DNA of 64,000 nt from UBA2357 sp046295975 (GTDB taxonomy: Bacteria > Pseudomonadota > Gammaproteobacteria > Burkholderiales > Rhodocyclaceae). Shown here piece by piece: positions 1 through 8,920 of the stretch. The notes beneath the pieces are model-generated. The model was not told the DNA's origin. It did not search any database and saw only the letters and a list, made by a program, of their open reading frames with translations. Positions within the stretch are counted from its first letter, which is position 1, and each line of letters starts with the position of its first letter. The translations under genes and the position numbers were made by a program. The stretch lies in contig JBKBMG010000029.1 in assembly GCA_046295975.1 (NCBI GenBank), positions 1 through 64,000 on the forward strand. Direction: 5' to 3'.

Positions 1-105
1 GTCAAGACGCTGTGGCAGGGCTTCGCCAGGCTCAGTAGCTTCGTCAGGGGGCTTGAGAAAATCCGTCAGAGTTATGCGTTATGAGTTGTGTGGAATGGGA
101 TGGGC

Positions 106-1029
106 TCATCCGCCAGTTCCGTCGCAGGAAGTCGGGGCAGCAGTCTTGCTGCGCGCTGGAGGGCTCGCGGACGTGCGCTTCGGAGTCTCCCTGGGGCGCC
201 AGCGTTTGTACGACCAGTACCATTCTTCCGGGCGCTCGCGGATGATCTGCTCGAAGCGTGCGTAAAGATGCTGCGTCGTGCGTGCGAGTGCATGACGATC
301 GCGCGCTACCGGCTGCGCCGACAGCGTTTCAAAACACACCCGGTAGTGTCCCGCGTCAACGCATTGCGCGTAGGCGAGCAGCAGCGGTCTGCCCGCCAGT
401 GCCGACAACATCGGGCCACCGCAGGGTGCGCCGGTCGGGCGCTCGAAGAAGTGCACGCCGACGTCGTTCGCATGGTGATCGCCGTGCAGGGTGACGAAGC
501 GTCCGCGACGGGCGGCGTCGACCAGCGAGAAGAAGGCCCCTGGCGCCTTCTTGTGAATCCACTCGATGCCGGCATTCCGGTAGAAGTCGAAACCCTGCGT
601 GAGATAGGTGGGCACGTAGGACAAGGTGGTCGACCGACCGGTGAGGCGTTGCACCGCCAGTGAAGCGGCCTCGTAGCAGCAGGTGTGCAGGGTGATGGCG
701 ATGGCACCGTGTTCCCCCACCAGTGTGCGCCGTGCGTTGTCGTCACAGTCGATGTCCAGGCGCAGGTCGTTCAACCAGAAGGTGTCCAGCACGCCGGCGT
801 AGATGGTCTGGTAGGACCGACAGCCGATGCGCCTGACTTCGTCCTCGTCGAGTCGAGGAAAGGCCTGCCTGACGTTGTCCAGCAGTCGTAAACGCGTCGA
901 ACGGGCGCACGCGAGTACCGCGGACGCGGTGGCGTGGGCGAGGCGTTGGCGCATGGCGGGGGATAGCCGCCCGAGTATCGCCAGCAGCGCAGCCACCGTC
1001 AGCGAGGCCAGTCGACGCGGCGGCCTCAT
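106..1029 (-). CDS. LpxL/HtrB-like lysophospholipid acyltransferase
   Basis: The 307-residue product resembles the LpxL/HtrB acyltransferase family, inner-membrane enzymes that move acyl chains onto lipids. Seen: a hydrophobic N-terminal segment (about residues 8-20), an HX4E catalytic motif at H115-E120, and an aromatic C-terminal stretch around EEWYWSYKRW that is typical of the family. The start is the ATG at 1029, which overlaps the stop of the upstream acyl carrier protein gene by 4 nt (ATGA). This coupling suggests the carrier protein supplies the acyl donor. Such pairs occur in aryl-polyene and exosortase-associated clusters; which one applies cannot be decided because the cluster leaves the window on the left. 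Substrate unknown. Confidence 0.75.
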   Translation of the reverse strand: MRPPRRLASLTVAALLAILGRLSPAMRQRLAHATASAVLACARSTRLRLLDNVRQAFPRLDEDEVRRIGCRSYQTIYAGVLDTFWLNDLRLDIDCDDNARRTLVGEHGAIAITLHTCCYEAASLAVQRLTGRSTTLSYVPTYLTQGFDFYRNAGIEWIHKKAPGAFFSLVDAARRGRFVTLHGDHHANDVGVHFFERPTGAPCGGPMLSALAGRPLLLAYAQCVDAGHYRVCFETLSAQPVARDRHALARTTQHLYARFEQIIRERPEEWYWSYKRWRPRETPKRTSASPPARSKTAAPTSCDGTGG

Positions 1030-1295
1030 GCCGCGCAGGAAGCGGCTGCGGCGATCTTGTGTTCGACGTAGGCGTGCAGGCTGGCGACCGTGGCGAACAC
1101 GCTGGCGTCGATCTCGTCGCCCGCGACATGAATGCGGAATGTGTCTTCCAGACCGAGGATGACGAGCATGACCGTCATCGAATCGAACTGTGGCAGCGCA
1201 CCGGCCAGCCCGGTATCCATGTCGAAGTCGCGGGTGTCCATTGCCAAGGCCTGGCCCAACACCTTGCGCAACAGGAAGATCGTGTTCGTCGTCAT
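1026..1295 (-). CDS. Acyl carrier protein
   Basis: Small acidic 89-residue protein with the phosphopantetheine attachment motif FDSM, modified serine at S39, inside the usual four-helix carrier fold. It is a specialised carrier rather than AcpP: the sequence after the serine (TVMLVILGLEDTF) matches the carriers of secondary-metabolite or exosortase-linked loci better than the fatty-acid synthase one. It lies directly upstream of, and translationally coupled to, the acyltransferase gene, so it probably delivers that enzyme's acyl group. The 192 bp upstream up to the TRAP permease hold only the terminator-like inverted repeat listed separately. Confidence 0.8.
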   Translation of the reverse strand: MTTNTIFLLRKVLGQALAMDTRDFDMDTGLAGALPQFDSMTVMLVILGLEDTFRIHVAGDEIDASVFATVASLHAYVEHKIAAAASCAA

Positions 1296-1444
1296 GCTTG
1301 TTCCTCGTCTGCGATGAGGCGCCGCCGAGTGAGGCGTGCCGGGAGACGGGAGTGTGCATGCACGTGCCTTTGCGTTGGCTTAAGACACCTTGCGTAAGTC
1401 GAGGCGCGACCGGGGCGGGGTATGTGGCAAACGCCGAGGCGGAA

Positions 1445-1482
1445 GCGGGACCGCTCGCGGGCGAGGCGGTCCCGCGAGCGGT
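1445..1482 (-). terminator. Overlapping inverted repeats downstream of the TRAP permease
   Basis: Just past the permease stop, two strong stems share sequence. A 10-bp stem pairs 1445-1454 with 1466-1475 (GCGGGACCGC/GCGGTCCCGC). An alternative 12-bp stem pairs 1450-1461 with 1471-1482. They are mutually exclusive. There is no T-run, so this may be a Rho-assisted terminator or an mRNA-stabilising structure rather than a classic intrinsic terminator. Confidence 0.5.
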
Positions 1483-1487
1483 GGGGA

Positions 1488-4124
1488 CTAGGGCGTGACG
1501 ACGCCCCCGTGCTCACGCCTTGCGCGGGCGCGCTGCAGCGCCCACACCAAGGCCAGCAGCAACAGCGTTGGCACGTAGATCCACTCCTTGGCCGGACGCT
1601 CACCCGAGGGCAGTTCGATGGCGGTGATGCTGAACCCTTGTTCGATGCCCAGACGTTCGGCGCGGCTGCCGAAGCGCACCGCCGCGATCTGCACCTGATC
1701 GCCCAGCGCCATCACTGTCAGGCCGACGCTGGCGAGACGGTCGCGGGCGTTGAGTGCTTCGCCACCCGGGCCGGTCGTCTCGCCCAGTGGCAGCAGCACG
1801 CCCTTGGAAACATCGCGGCCTTCCAGCGTCATGCCGTCGATCCAGATGCGCAAGTTGGCGTTGCGCGGGGCCTCTTCGACCAGGCGGGTGAGTTCGGTCG
1901 GTGGCACTTCCTCGTACGGGGGATACAGCATGTCCATCCAGAAGCCCGGACGGAACAGGCTGAACGCCACCAACATCAGCAGTGCCGCCTCGTAGAGCTT
2001 GTTGCGGGTCACGAACCAGCCCTGCGTCGACGCGGCAAAGGCCAGGCTGGCGATGGTCGCGGTGATGATGGTCAGCGCCAGCTGGAACAGGTTGTCGATG
2101 CCGATCAGCAACAACTGGGTGTTGAAGATGAACATGAAGGGCAGGATGGCCGTGCGGGCGCTGTAGCCGAAGGCGGTCAGGCCGGTACGCATCGGATCGC
2201 TGTTGGCGATGCCCGCCGCCGCGTAGGAGGCCAGGCCGACCGGTGGGGTGACGTCGGCCATCAGCCCGAAGTAGAACACGAACATGTGCACCGCGATCAA
2301 GGGCACGAGCAGCCCGGACTGGGCGCCGAGCTCGACGATCACCGGCGCCATCAGCGACGACACCACGATGTAGTTGGCGGTGGTCGGCAGCCCCATGCCG
2401 AGGATCAGGCAGATGATGGCGACCAGCACCAGCATGATCATCAGGTTGCCACCGGAGATGATCTCGACCAGTTCCGTCATGACCAGGCCGATGCCGGTCA
2501 GCGTGACGGTGCCGACGATGATGCCGGCGGTCGCGGTGGCGATGCCGATCGCGATCATGTTGCGCGCGCCGGTCACCAGGCCGTTGAGCAGGTCGAGCAG
2601 ACCTTGCTTGGTGACTGCGGCGTAGTGGCCGGTCTTGCGGAAGAAGGCGAAGATCGGGCGCTGGGTGACCAGGATGAACATCAGGAAGCAGGTCGCCCAG
2701 AAGGCCGACAGCGCTGGCGAAAGCTGCTCCACCATGAGGTTCCAGATCAGCGCCGCGACGGGCAGCAGGAAGTGCAGGCCGGACTTGAGCGTGGGTCCGA
2801 TCTCCGGCAGGTACTCCATCTTCTCGTTCGGGTCCTCCATGTGCAGCTCGGGGAAGCGGGCCGAATAGGCAACGATTCCGATATAGGCGAACAGCATCAT
2901 CACGGCGATGATGACGAACGACGCATCGCCGGTCACGGTCTTGATCCAGCCCAGCCCCCAGTAGATGGCAGCGGCCAGAATGACGATGCCCGAGAGCGTC
3001 ATCACGGTACTCACTGCCGCACTCTGGAACGGAATCGGGTGGCGGCGCGGCAGGCCGCGCAGGTCGGACTTCATCGCTTCCAGGTGCACGATGTAGAACA
3101 GCGCGATGTACGAGATCAGGGCCGGCACGATGGCGTGCTTGAGCACCTGTACGTAGGGAATGCCGACATACTCGACCATGAGAAAGGCTGCCGCGCCCAT
3201 GACCGGCGGCATCAACTGGCCGTTCACCGAGGAAGCGACCTCGACCGCGGCGGCCTTGTCCGGCCGGTAGCCGACCCGCTTGATGAGCGGGATGGTAAAG
3301 GTGCCGGTGGTGACGACGTTGGCGATGGAGGAACCGGAAATCAGCCCGGTGGAGGCCGATGCGACCACCGCGGCCTTGGCCGGTCCGCCCCGCAGATGGC
3401 CTAGCAGGGCAATCGCCGATTTGATGAAGTAGTTTCCCGCGCCAGCCGTTTCAAGCAGGGCGCCGAACAGCACGAAGAGGAAGATGAAGCCGGCCGAAAC
3501 CCCGACCGCCACGCCGAACACCCCTTCCGTGGTCAGCCACAGGTGGCTCATGCCCTTGGACAGCGAGGCGCCGCGGTGGGCAATCATGTCCGGCATGTAG
3601 GGACCGAAGAAAATGTATACCAGGAAGACGATCGCCAGGATGACGATGGGCAGGCCAAGGGCGCGCCGCGCAGCCTCCAGCAGCAAGGCCAGGCCCGCTA
3701 CGGCTACGACCAGGTCGGTGGTGGTCGGTAGTCCCGGGCGCCGTGCCAGTTCGGAATAGAACAGAAACAGATAGCCCGCACAAAACGCCGCTGCGAGCGC
3801 GAGTATCCAGTCGAAGATCGGAACGTAGTCGCGTGGTGAGCGCTTGAACGCGGGGTAGGCGGCAAACCCCAGGAATACGGCGAAGGCGAGGTGAATGGCG
3901 CGTGTCTCGGTGCTGTTGAGCACGAAGACGCCCAGACTGAATGGCAGAGGCGACGCGATCCAGAGCTGGAACAGCGACCAGGCCAGGGCGACGACGAGCA
4001 GGAACTTGGCAGTGAGGCCGCTGGGGTTGCGCCCGCCGGTGTCGGCCTCGGCGACGATCTGGCGCAATTCTTCGTCGCTGAGTTCGTGATGCCTGGCCGG
4101 GGTGTTGCCGTTCTGTGTGGTCAT
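1488..4124 (-). CDS. TRAP transporter permease, fused 4TM/12TM (TAXI type) with DUF3394 tail
   Basis: An 878-residue integral membrane protein in which the small DctQ-like and large DctM-like TRAP subunits are fused, as in TAXI-type systems. The N-terminal part has about four membrane segments. The central part carries the conserved large-subunit stretches (GLISGSSIANVVTTGTFTIP and MPPVMGAAAFLM), and the C-terminal roughly 170 residues look like the DUF3394 domain followed by a last membrane helix. It should import an organic acid or amino-acid-like solute using an ion gradient, with the binding protein encoded upstream. GGAAAGG lies 8 nt before the ATG at 4124. A 187-bp gap with strong hairpins separates it from the binding-protein gene. 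Substrate cannot be read from sequence. Confidence 0.9.
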   Translation of the reverse strand: MTTQNGNTPARHHELSDEELRQIVAEADTGGRNPSGLTAKFLLVVALAWSLFQLWIASPLPFSLGVFVLNSTETRAIHLAFAVFLGFAAYPAFKRSPRDYVPIFDWILALAAAFCAGYLFLFYSELARRPGLPTTTDLVVAVAGLALLLEAARRALGLPIVILAIVFLVYIFFGPYMPDMIAHRGASLSKGMSHLWLTTEGVFGVAVGVSAGFIFLFVLFGALLETAGAGNYFIKSAIALLGHLRGGPAKAAVVASASTGLISGSSIANVVTTGTFTIPLIKRVGYRPDKAAAVEVASSVNGQLMPPVMGAAAFLMVEYVGIPYVQVLKHAIVPALISYIALFYIVHLEAMKSDLRGLPRRHPIPFQSAAVSTVMTLSGIVILAAAIYWGLGWIKTVTGDASFVIIAVMMLFAYIGIVAYSARFPELHMEDPNEKMEYLPEIGPTLKSGLHFLLPVAALIWNLMVEQLSPALSAFWATCFLMFILVTQRPIFAFFRKTGHYAAVTKQGLLDLLNGLVTGARNMIAIGIATATAGIIVGTVTLTGIGLVMTELVEIISGGNLMIMLVLVAIICLILGMGLPTTANYIVVSSLMAPVIVELGAQSGLLVPLIAVHMFVFYFGLMADVTPPVGLASYAAAGIANSDPMRTGLTAFGYSARTAILPFMFIFNTQLLLIGIDNLFQLALTIITATIASLAFAASTQGWFVTRNKLYEAALLMLVAFSLFRPGFWMDMLYPPYEEVPPTELTRLVEEAPRNANLRIWIDGMTLEGRDVSKGVLLPLGETTGPGGEALNARDRLASVGLTVMALGDQVQIAAVRFGSRAERLGIEQGFSITAIELPSGERPAKEWIYVPTLLLLALVWALQRARARREHGGVVTP

Positions 4125-4152
4125 TGCAGCACCTTTCCCGAAAACGGAATAG

Positions 4153-4204
4153 GGGTGACGGGGTCACCCACTTTCGATGCGCGGTGTGGCGCATCGAAAG
4201 TGGG
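4153..4204 (-). repeat. 16-bp perfect hairpin and overlapping 7-bp hairpin between TAXI and permease genes
   Basis: Positions 4167-4182 and 4189-4204 are perfect 16-bp inverted arms with a 6-nt loop. A second 7-bp stem (4153-4159 with 4163-4169) overlaps the left arm by 3 nt, so the two could compete. There is no T-tract. In binding-protein transporter operons such intergenic stems often protect the 5' mRNA segment and lower expression of the membrane subunit; that role is inferred here. Confidence 0.6.
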
Positions 4205-4310
4205 CGCACAACGAATAACGGCGACTGGTCGCAAACCCGTCGCCGCCTTCTTCGATTTCGCTGCGCGCATCCGGGCCCCCGCGGGGCAGCCCGGTCGCGC
4301 CGTGGGCGGA

Positions 4311-5279
4311 TTACATCCAGCCCTTTTCCTTGTAGAACTTCACCGCACCGTCATGCAGCGGAGCGGACAGGCCGTTCTTGACCATGTCCTCTTCCTTGAG
4401 GTTGGCAAAGGCCGGGTGCAGGCGCTTGAAGTCCTCGAAGTTGTCGAACACCGCCTTGACCATGGTGTACACCACGTCATCCGGGGTGTTGGTCGACGTC
4501 ACGAAGGTCGCGAGCACACCGTAGGTCGGCGTGGCATCCGGATTGGCGTTGTAGAGCCCGCCGGGGATCTCGACCTTCGCGTAGTACGGACGTTCGTCCA
4601 CCAGCTTGTCGATCGCCGGACCGGTCAGCGGCACCAGCTTGGCGCCGCAGGTGGTGGTCGGATCCTGGATGTTGGCGGAGGGATGGCCAACGCCGTAGAA
4701 GAAGCCGTCGATCTGGTTGTCGCACAGCGCCGCGCCGTGCTCGTCGGCCTTGAGCTCGGCCGCCAGCGAGAAGTCGGACAGCGAAATCCCCATCGCGCCG
4801 ATCAGCTCTTCCAGCGAGGCACGGGTGCCCGAACCGGGGTTGCCGACGTTGAAGCGCTTGCCCTTGAAGTCCTCGAACTTGGTCACGCCGGCATCGGCGC
4901 GTGCCAGCACGGTGAAGGGCTCGGGATGGATGGAGAACACCGCGCGCAGTTCCTTGTTGGCGCCGGCGTCCTGGAAGGTGCTGCTGCCGTTGTAGGCATG
5001 GTATTGCCAGTCGGACTGGGCCACGCCGAAATCGAGCTCGCCGCCGCGGATGGTGTTGAGGTTATACACCGAACCGCCGGTGCTCTCGACCGAGCAGCGG
5101 ATGCCGTGCTGGGCGCGGTTCATGTTGATGAGCCGGCAGATGGCGCCGCCCGCGGCGTAATACACGCCGGTGACACCACCGGTGCCGATGGTGACGAACT
5201 TCTGCTGGGCATGAACCGGGCTGGCCCCCATGGCGCCGACGATGGCGAACGCCGCCGCGATCGCAGTCAGTTTTTTCAT
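4311..5279 (-). CDS. TAXI-family TRAP transporter solute-binding protein
   Basis: A 322-residue periplasmic binding protein. Seen: a signal peptide over residues 1-24 (MKK start, alanine-rich core, cleavage after VHAQ), then the TAXI-family opening FVTIGTGGVTGVYY, the VESTGGSVYN stretch and a GNPGSGTRASLEE segment typical of the ligand-binding lobes. The ATG at 5279 was chosen because a GAGGAG Shine-Dalgarno lies 8-9 nt upstream and the signal peptide begins there. It captures the substrate and hands it to the fused permease encoded next on the same strand. Related TAXI proteins are often linked to glutamate or other dicarboxylate uptake, but the ligand is not evident. Confidence 0.92.
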   Translation of the reverse strand: MKKLTAIAAAFAIVGAMGASPVHAQQKFVTIGTGGVTGVYYAAGGAICRLINMNRAQHGIRCSVESTGGSVYNLNTIRGGELDFGVAQSDWQYHAYNGSSTFQDAGANKELRAVFSIHPEPFTVLARADAGVTKFEDFKGKRFNVGNPGSGTRASLEELIGAMGISLSDFSLAAELKADEHGAALCDNQIDGFFYGVGHPSANIQDPTTTCGAKLVPLTGPAIDKLVDERPYYAKVEIPGGLYNANPDATPTYGVLATFVTSTNTPDDVVYTMVKAVFDNFEDFKRLHPAFANLKEEDMVKNGLSAPLHDGAVKFYKEKGWM

Positions 5280-5571
5280 GCTGCACTCTCCTCGAAATGT
5301 TTGGAACAACACACTGCGAAATGCGCCGAGCATCGCACTTGATGGCGATCGCGGCGCCGAAACCCTTGTGCTTCGTGTGTCTCTGAGGGGCAACACTAAC
5401 CCGGACAGCGCTTTTTTGCCACCTAGGGATAGTCAGATAAGGGTAAACCCTGGTCCGTCTTGCCGCTCGGAAACCCTTGATTCCTTTGCTGGCACGCACG
5501 TTGTGGGCTGGAACTGGGACCGTCCGTGCGCGCCGAGGTTCGGCTGGTCGTCCAACGGGTCCCAGGCACGA
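5280..5571 (-). promoter_or_regulatory. Upstream region of the TRAP-TAXI operon with a short palindrome
   Basis: 292 bp without a gene. It must hold the TAXI promoter, because the dadA-like gene upstream is on the same strand but 292 bp away. A 5-2-5 palindrome, AGGGTAAACCCT, sits at 5440-5451 and could be an operator; no regulator can be named. An A-run (TTTTTT on + at 5411-5417) follows. Confidence 0.35.
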
Positions 5572-6876
5572 CTAGGCGGCAGACGGGTTTGCCACGCGTG
5601 GCCGCCAGCCCTGCGGCGCGACCGATTCGAAGCGGAAAGCCTCATCCGGCACGGCCGGAGCGCGGCCGCCAATGCGGTCGGCGATCAGTGCGGCGCAGCC
5701 CATTGCGAGCGTGAAGCCGAGCGCACCCTGGCCAACGTTGAGCCACAGGTTGTCGAACTCCGGGCAGCGGTCGACCAGCGGGCGGCCGGTCGGCGTAGCC
5801 GGGCGCAAGCCCGCCCATGGCGTGACCTGGGCATGTTCGGCCCAGTCGCCGAACAGGGCCGAGGTTTCACGGATCAAGGTGGCGACCCGGTCGCTATTGA
5901 GCGATTCGTCCTCGCCGACGATGTCGGCCATGCCCGCCACCCGCAGGGCGTCGCCAATGGGGGCGTAGACGATCTTGCGCTGGTAGTCGGTCACGCTCAC
6001 CGCGGGCGCGCAGGCGCCCTGTTCCACGCGCAGGTTCACGCTATAGCCCTTCACCGGGTACACCGGGACGCGGGCGCCGAGCGGCTTGAGCAGGCGGTTG
6101 GTGCCGACACCGGTGGCGAGCACGAAGGCGTCGGCGGCAACCGCTTGGTCCAGCGTGTGAACCGCCACGATGCGCCGGCCGACGCGAGTGACCACCAGCG
6201 CATCCTGGCCGAGCAGGAACTCGGCCGGATTGGGGCCGCGCCGCAGGTCGTTGGCAAGCGCCTGGCACAGCTTCAAGCAGTCGCCCGCTTCCTCACCCGG
6301 GGTGTGGATGCCGCCCACCAGGTCGCCGCGCAGGCGTGCCAGGGCCGGCTCCAGCGCCAGACAGGCGTCGGCGTCGAGGGCGCGCTGCTCGTCGCGCAGC
6401 TCCGGCTTGGTGTCGAGCAGGCGGCGGGCGGAGTCGAAATCGCGACGGTCGCGGTGCACGATGAGCTTGCCGTTGCGCGCGTGATCGAAGCTCAGGCCGT
6501 GCTCACGCACCAGTTCATGAACCAGGGCGCGGCTGTAGAGCGACAGCGGCAGCAGGCTCGCCACCGAGCGCAGTTTGTCGTGTCCGTTGCAGGCCTTCAG
6601 GAAGGCGGCAAGCCAGCGCCATTGCTCGGGGTCGAAGCGCGGACGGAAGCGCACCGGGGCGTCGTGTCGCAGCATCCAGCCGGGAATCTTGGCGAGCACG
6701 TCGGGGTCGGCGAGCGGCGCGATGTAGCGGTAGCTCAACTGCCCGCCATTGGCATGGCTGGCGCCCATGCCCACTTCCGGATGCTTGTCGAGGACGGTGA
6801 CGCGGTGGCCGTCCTGACGCAAGCGCCAGGCGGTTGCAAGGCCGACGATGCCGGCGCCGATGACTGCGATGTGCAT
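5572..6876 (-). CDS. dadA: D-amino acid dehydrogenase (FAD-dependent)
   Basis: The 434-residue protein matches the DadA flavoprotein family, which oxidatively deaminates D-amino acids (typically D-alanine to pyruvate and ammonia) and feeds electrons to the respiratory chain at the inner membrane. Seen: the N-terminal dinucleotide-binding motif GAGIVG (about residues 7-12), the GASHANGGQLSYRY stretch, and a C-terminal GWR-like region around LRPATPTGRPLVD. Length is close to the usual 430. The ATG at 6876 (MHIAVIGAG) was preferred over an upstream TTG at 6903. A LysR gene is divergently transcribed from the other side of a 107-bp gap and may control it. Related enzymes with other D-amino acid preferences cannot be excluded. 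Confidence 0.85.
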   Translation of the reverse strand: MHIAVIGAGIVGLATAWRLRQDGHRVTVLDKHPEVGMGASHANGGQLSYRYIAPLADPDVLAKIPGWMLRHDAPVRFRPRFDPEQWRWLAAFLKACNGHDKLRSVASLLPLSLYSRALVHELVREHGLSFDHARNGKLIVHRDRRDFDSARRLLDTKPELRDEQRALDADACLALEPALARLRGDLVGGIHTPGEEAGDCLKLCQALANDLRRGPNPAEFLLGQDALVVTRVGRRIVAVHTLDQAVAADAFVLATGVGTNRLLKPLGARVPVYPVKGYSVNLRVEQGACAPAVSVTDYQRKIVYAPIGDALRVAGMADIVGEDESLNSDRVATLIRETSALFGDWAEHAQVTPWAGLRPATPTGRPLVDRCPEFDNLWLNVGQGALGFTLAMGCAALIADRIGGRAPAVPDEAFRFESVAPQGWRPRVANPSAA

Positions 6877-6983
6877 GATCTTGGTCGGGGTAACGAGAAT
6901 CAACCTCGACTATAGGCGGAGAATGCGTGCCAGTGTATGCGGATCCGGCGGTAAACTATGTTGCTGTGACATGGGAGTCGGCA

Positions 6984-7916
6984 ATGCGACTGCGTCAGAT
7001 CGAAGTGTTCCGGGCGGTGATGCTGACTGGCTCGGTGAGTGCGGCGGCGCGACTGCTGGAAGTGTCGCAACCGGTGGCGTCGCGGGTAATTCGTCATGCC
7101 GAGACGCAGCTGGGTTTCGCGTTGTTCGAGCGCAGCCGTGGCCGGCTTGCACCTACGCCGGAGGCACGGGCCTTGTTCGTGCAGGTACAGCGCGCGTGGA
7201 CCGAGGTCGAGCGTATCGATGCGCTGGCGGCCAATCTACGGCGCGGTCGCAGCGGGCTGTTGCGCATCGCCGCGACGCCGTCGCTTGCCACCAGCCTGCT
7301 GCCAGACGCGCTGGCCGCCTTGCGCGCGGTGACACCCGAAGTGGAGTGCGATCTGTGGGCCAGCCACACGGCCGAGATCGAGGCACATCTGCTCGCCTAC
7401 GAAATCGATGCCGGGTTGGCGATCGAGCCGCCCGAGCACGTGGGCCTGCGCCAGGTGGAACTGGTGCAGGGCGAGATCGTGCTGGTGGCACCGCGGGTGT
7501 GGACCTCCGGGGTGTTGCGGCCGCAACAGCGTGGCTGGCTGGACGGGCGGCCCTTCATCAGCCTGGCGGAGGACACTGCGCTGGGTGAGCGCCTGGGCGC
7601 CTTGCTGAGCGATGGCGGCTGGCGTCCGGTGCGGGCGCTGAACGTGCAGACCTATCTGCTTGCCGGCAAGCTGGCCGAGCAAGGCTTGGGCTTTGCCTTC
7701 ATCGACGGATTCACCGCAGCCCGCCTGGATCCGCGCCAGGTGGTGGTGATGCGGGTGACGCCGGCACCGCGCTTTCCGCTGTGCCTGATGTTCAATTCGC
7801 ATGCGCCGGGTTCGGTGCTGCTCGAACGCCTGCGCGGGTGCGTGGTCGATGCCGCGGCCCAGTGTGCCAACCGCCTCGCTGGGATGACGGAGGTGCGCCC
7901 CTTGTCGCTGACCTGA
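6984..7916 (+). CDS. LysR-family transcriptional regulator
   Basis: 310-residue LysR regulator: an N-terminal winged helix-turn-helix (residues 1-60, MRLRQIEVFRAVMLTGSVSA) followed by a periplasmic-binding-like effector domain. The ATG at 6984 begins exactly at the canonical MRLRQIE start, so upstream in-frame codons from 6927 were left out. Divergent orientation to the D-amino acid dehydrogenase with 107 bp between the start codons is the classic arrangement of a LysR protein and its target. By that context it probably senses a D-amino acid or product; this is inference. Confidence 0.88.
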   Translation: MRLRQIEVFRAVMLTGSVSAAARLLEVSQPVASRVIRHAETQLGFALFERSRGRLAPTPEARALFVQVQRAWTEVERIDALAANLRRGRSGLLRIAATPSLATSLLPDALAALRAVTPEVECDLWASHTAEIEAHLLAYEIDAGLAIEPPEHVGLRQVELVQGEIVLVAPRVWTSGVLRPQQRGWLDGRPFISLAEDTALGERLGALLSDGGWRPVRALNVQTYLLAGKLAEQGLGFAFIDGFTAARLDPRQVVVMRVTPAPRFPLCLMFNSHAPGSVLLERLRGCVVDAAAQCANRLAGMTEVRPLSLT

Positions 7917-7993
7917 GACTGCCTGCGCGCGTCTTTTAGGGTGAGCGGCGTCGTATTGATTCGACGGCTGGACTCGGGGCGTGGTCGCCGCGG

Positions 7994-8920
7994 TCAGCAG
8001 GCCGGGCCGGTGATGCGCGTCGGTTGGCTTTGCGGGTCGTCGTGCGCACCAACAGGCGCCAGCGGGGCTTCGGGGTGTGTCGAGGCGCTGTGGCCTGTCG
8101 GCACGAGGCGGCCGAGTGGGGCGGGTAGCGGTTCGGGCAGCAGGTCGTGCATGGGTTCGTCGTCGTCCACCATGGCGTTGGACGGGGCGGTATGCCAGCG
8201 GACGATCTCGATGCGGCCGTCGTGGTGCTCAACGATGCCCGAGCAGCTATCCACCCAGTCGCCGCAGTTGAGGTAGCGCACGCCCTCGATCTCTTGGTCC
8301 GCGGCCCAGTGGATGTGTCCGCAGATCACCGCATCCAGCCCCTTGGCGCGGGTGGCGTGAGCGATCGACGACTCGAAGTCGAACACGAAATTCACCGCCT
8401 TCTTGACCTTTTTCTTGGCGTAACCCGCGAGCGACCAGTAGCCCGGCCGGCCGAGCAGGCGTCGCATCCGCGACAGCCACAGGTTGAGCCGCACCAGGGT
8501 GTTGTAGGCGACGTCGCCGAGCACCGCCACCCAGCGGTGGTGGCGGGTCACCTGGTCGAACTCGTCGCCATGTATCAGCCAGTAGCGGCGTCCGTCCGCC
8601 GCCACGTGCACCCACTCGTTGGCGATGCGCACGTCGCCAAAGGCGATGCCGGCGTAATCGCGCAGGGCTTCGTCATGGTTGCCGGGAATGAACACCACCT
8701 CGCAGCCGTGGCGGGCACGGCGCAACACCTTCTGCACCACGGTATTCTGCGCCGGGGACCACTGGATGCTGCGATTCATGGCCCAGAAGTCGATGATGTC
8801 GCCGATCAGGTAAAGGTGCTCGGAGGGGTACTCGCGCAGGAAGTCGAGCAGCCGCTCCGCCTGGCAGGCGCGCGTGCCCAGATGCACGTCGGAGATGAAT
8901 ACCGTGCGCACGCTTGGCAT
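7994..8920 (-). CDS. LpxH-like metallophosphoesterase (UDP-2,3-diacylglucosamine diphosphatase family)
   Basis: 308 residues with the calcineurin-like phosphoesterase metal motifs: D-x-H in FISDVHLG (about residues 10-12), GDIIDFW (about 41-47), GNHDEAL (about 81-87), HGDEFD and GHIHWA. Resembles LpxH2-type enzymes, longer than E. coli LpxH (240) because of a C-terminal proline-rich tail from about residue 245. It overlaps the upstream glycosyltransferase by 1 nt (TGATG), so the two are co-translated and may act in one glycolipid or lipid A-related pathway. It may hydrolyse UDP-diacylglucosamine or another pyrophosphate; the pairing with a GT4 enzyme suggests a side pathway rather than the essential LpxH step. 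Confidence 0.75.
   Translation of the reverse strand: MPSVRTVFISDVHLGTRACQAERLLDFLREYPSEHLYLIGDIIDFWAMNRSIQWSPAQNTVVQKVLRRARHGCEVVFIPGNHDEALRDYAGIAFGDVRIANEWVHVAADGRRYWLIHGDEFDQVTRHHRWVAVLGDVAYNTLVRLNLWLSRMRRLLGRPGYWSLAGYAKKKVKKAVNFVFDFESSIAHATRAKGLDAVICGHIHWAADQEIEGVRYLNCGDWVDSCSGIVEHHDGRIEIVRWHTAPSNAMVDDDEPMHDLLPEPLPAPLGRLVPTGHSASTHPEAPLAPVGAHDDPQSQPTRITGPAC

Noticed and set aside
1..105. Possible gene continuing off the left edge on the - strand
   Set aside because: The ATG at 109 overlapping the acyltransferase stop opens only 21 codons before a stop; no other start is convincing, so no gene is claimed.
1422..3404. Open frame of 660 codons on the + strand
   Set aside because: It is antisense to the TRAP permease gene; its product is a low-complexity run of H, Q, D, G and R, a typical shadow in high-GC DNA.
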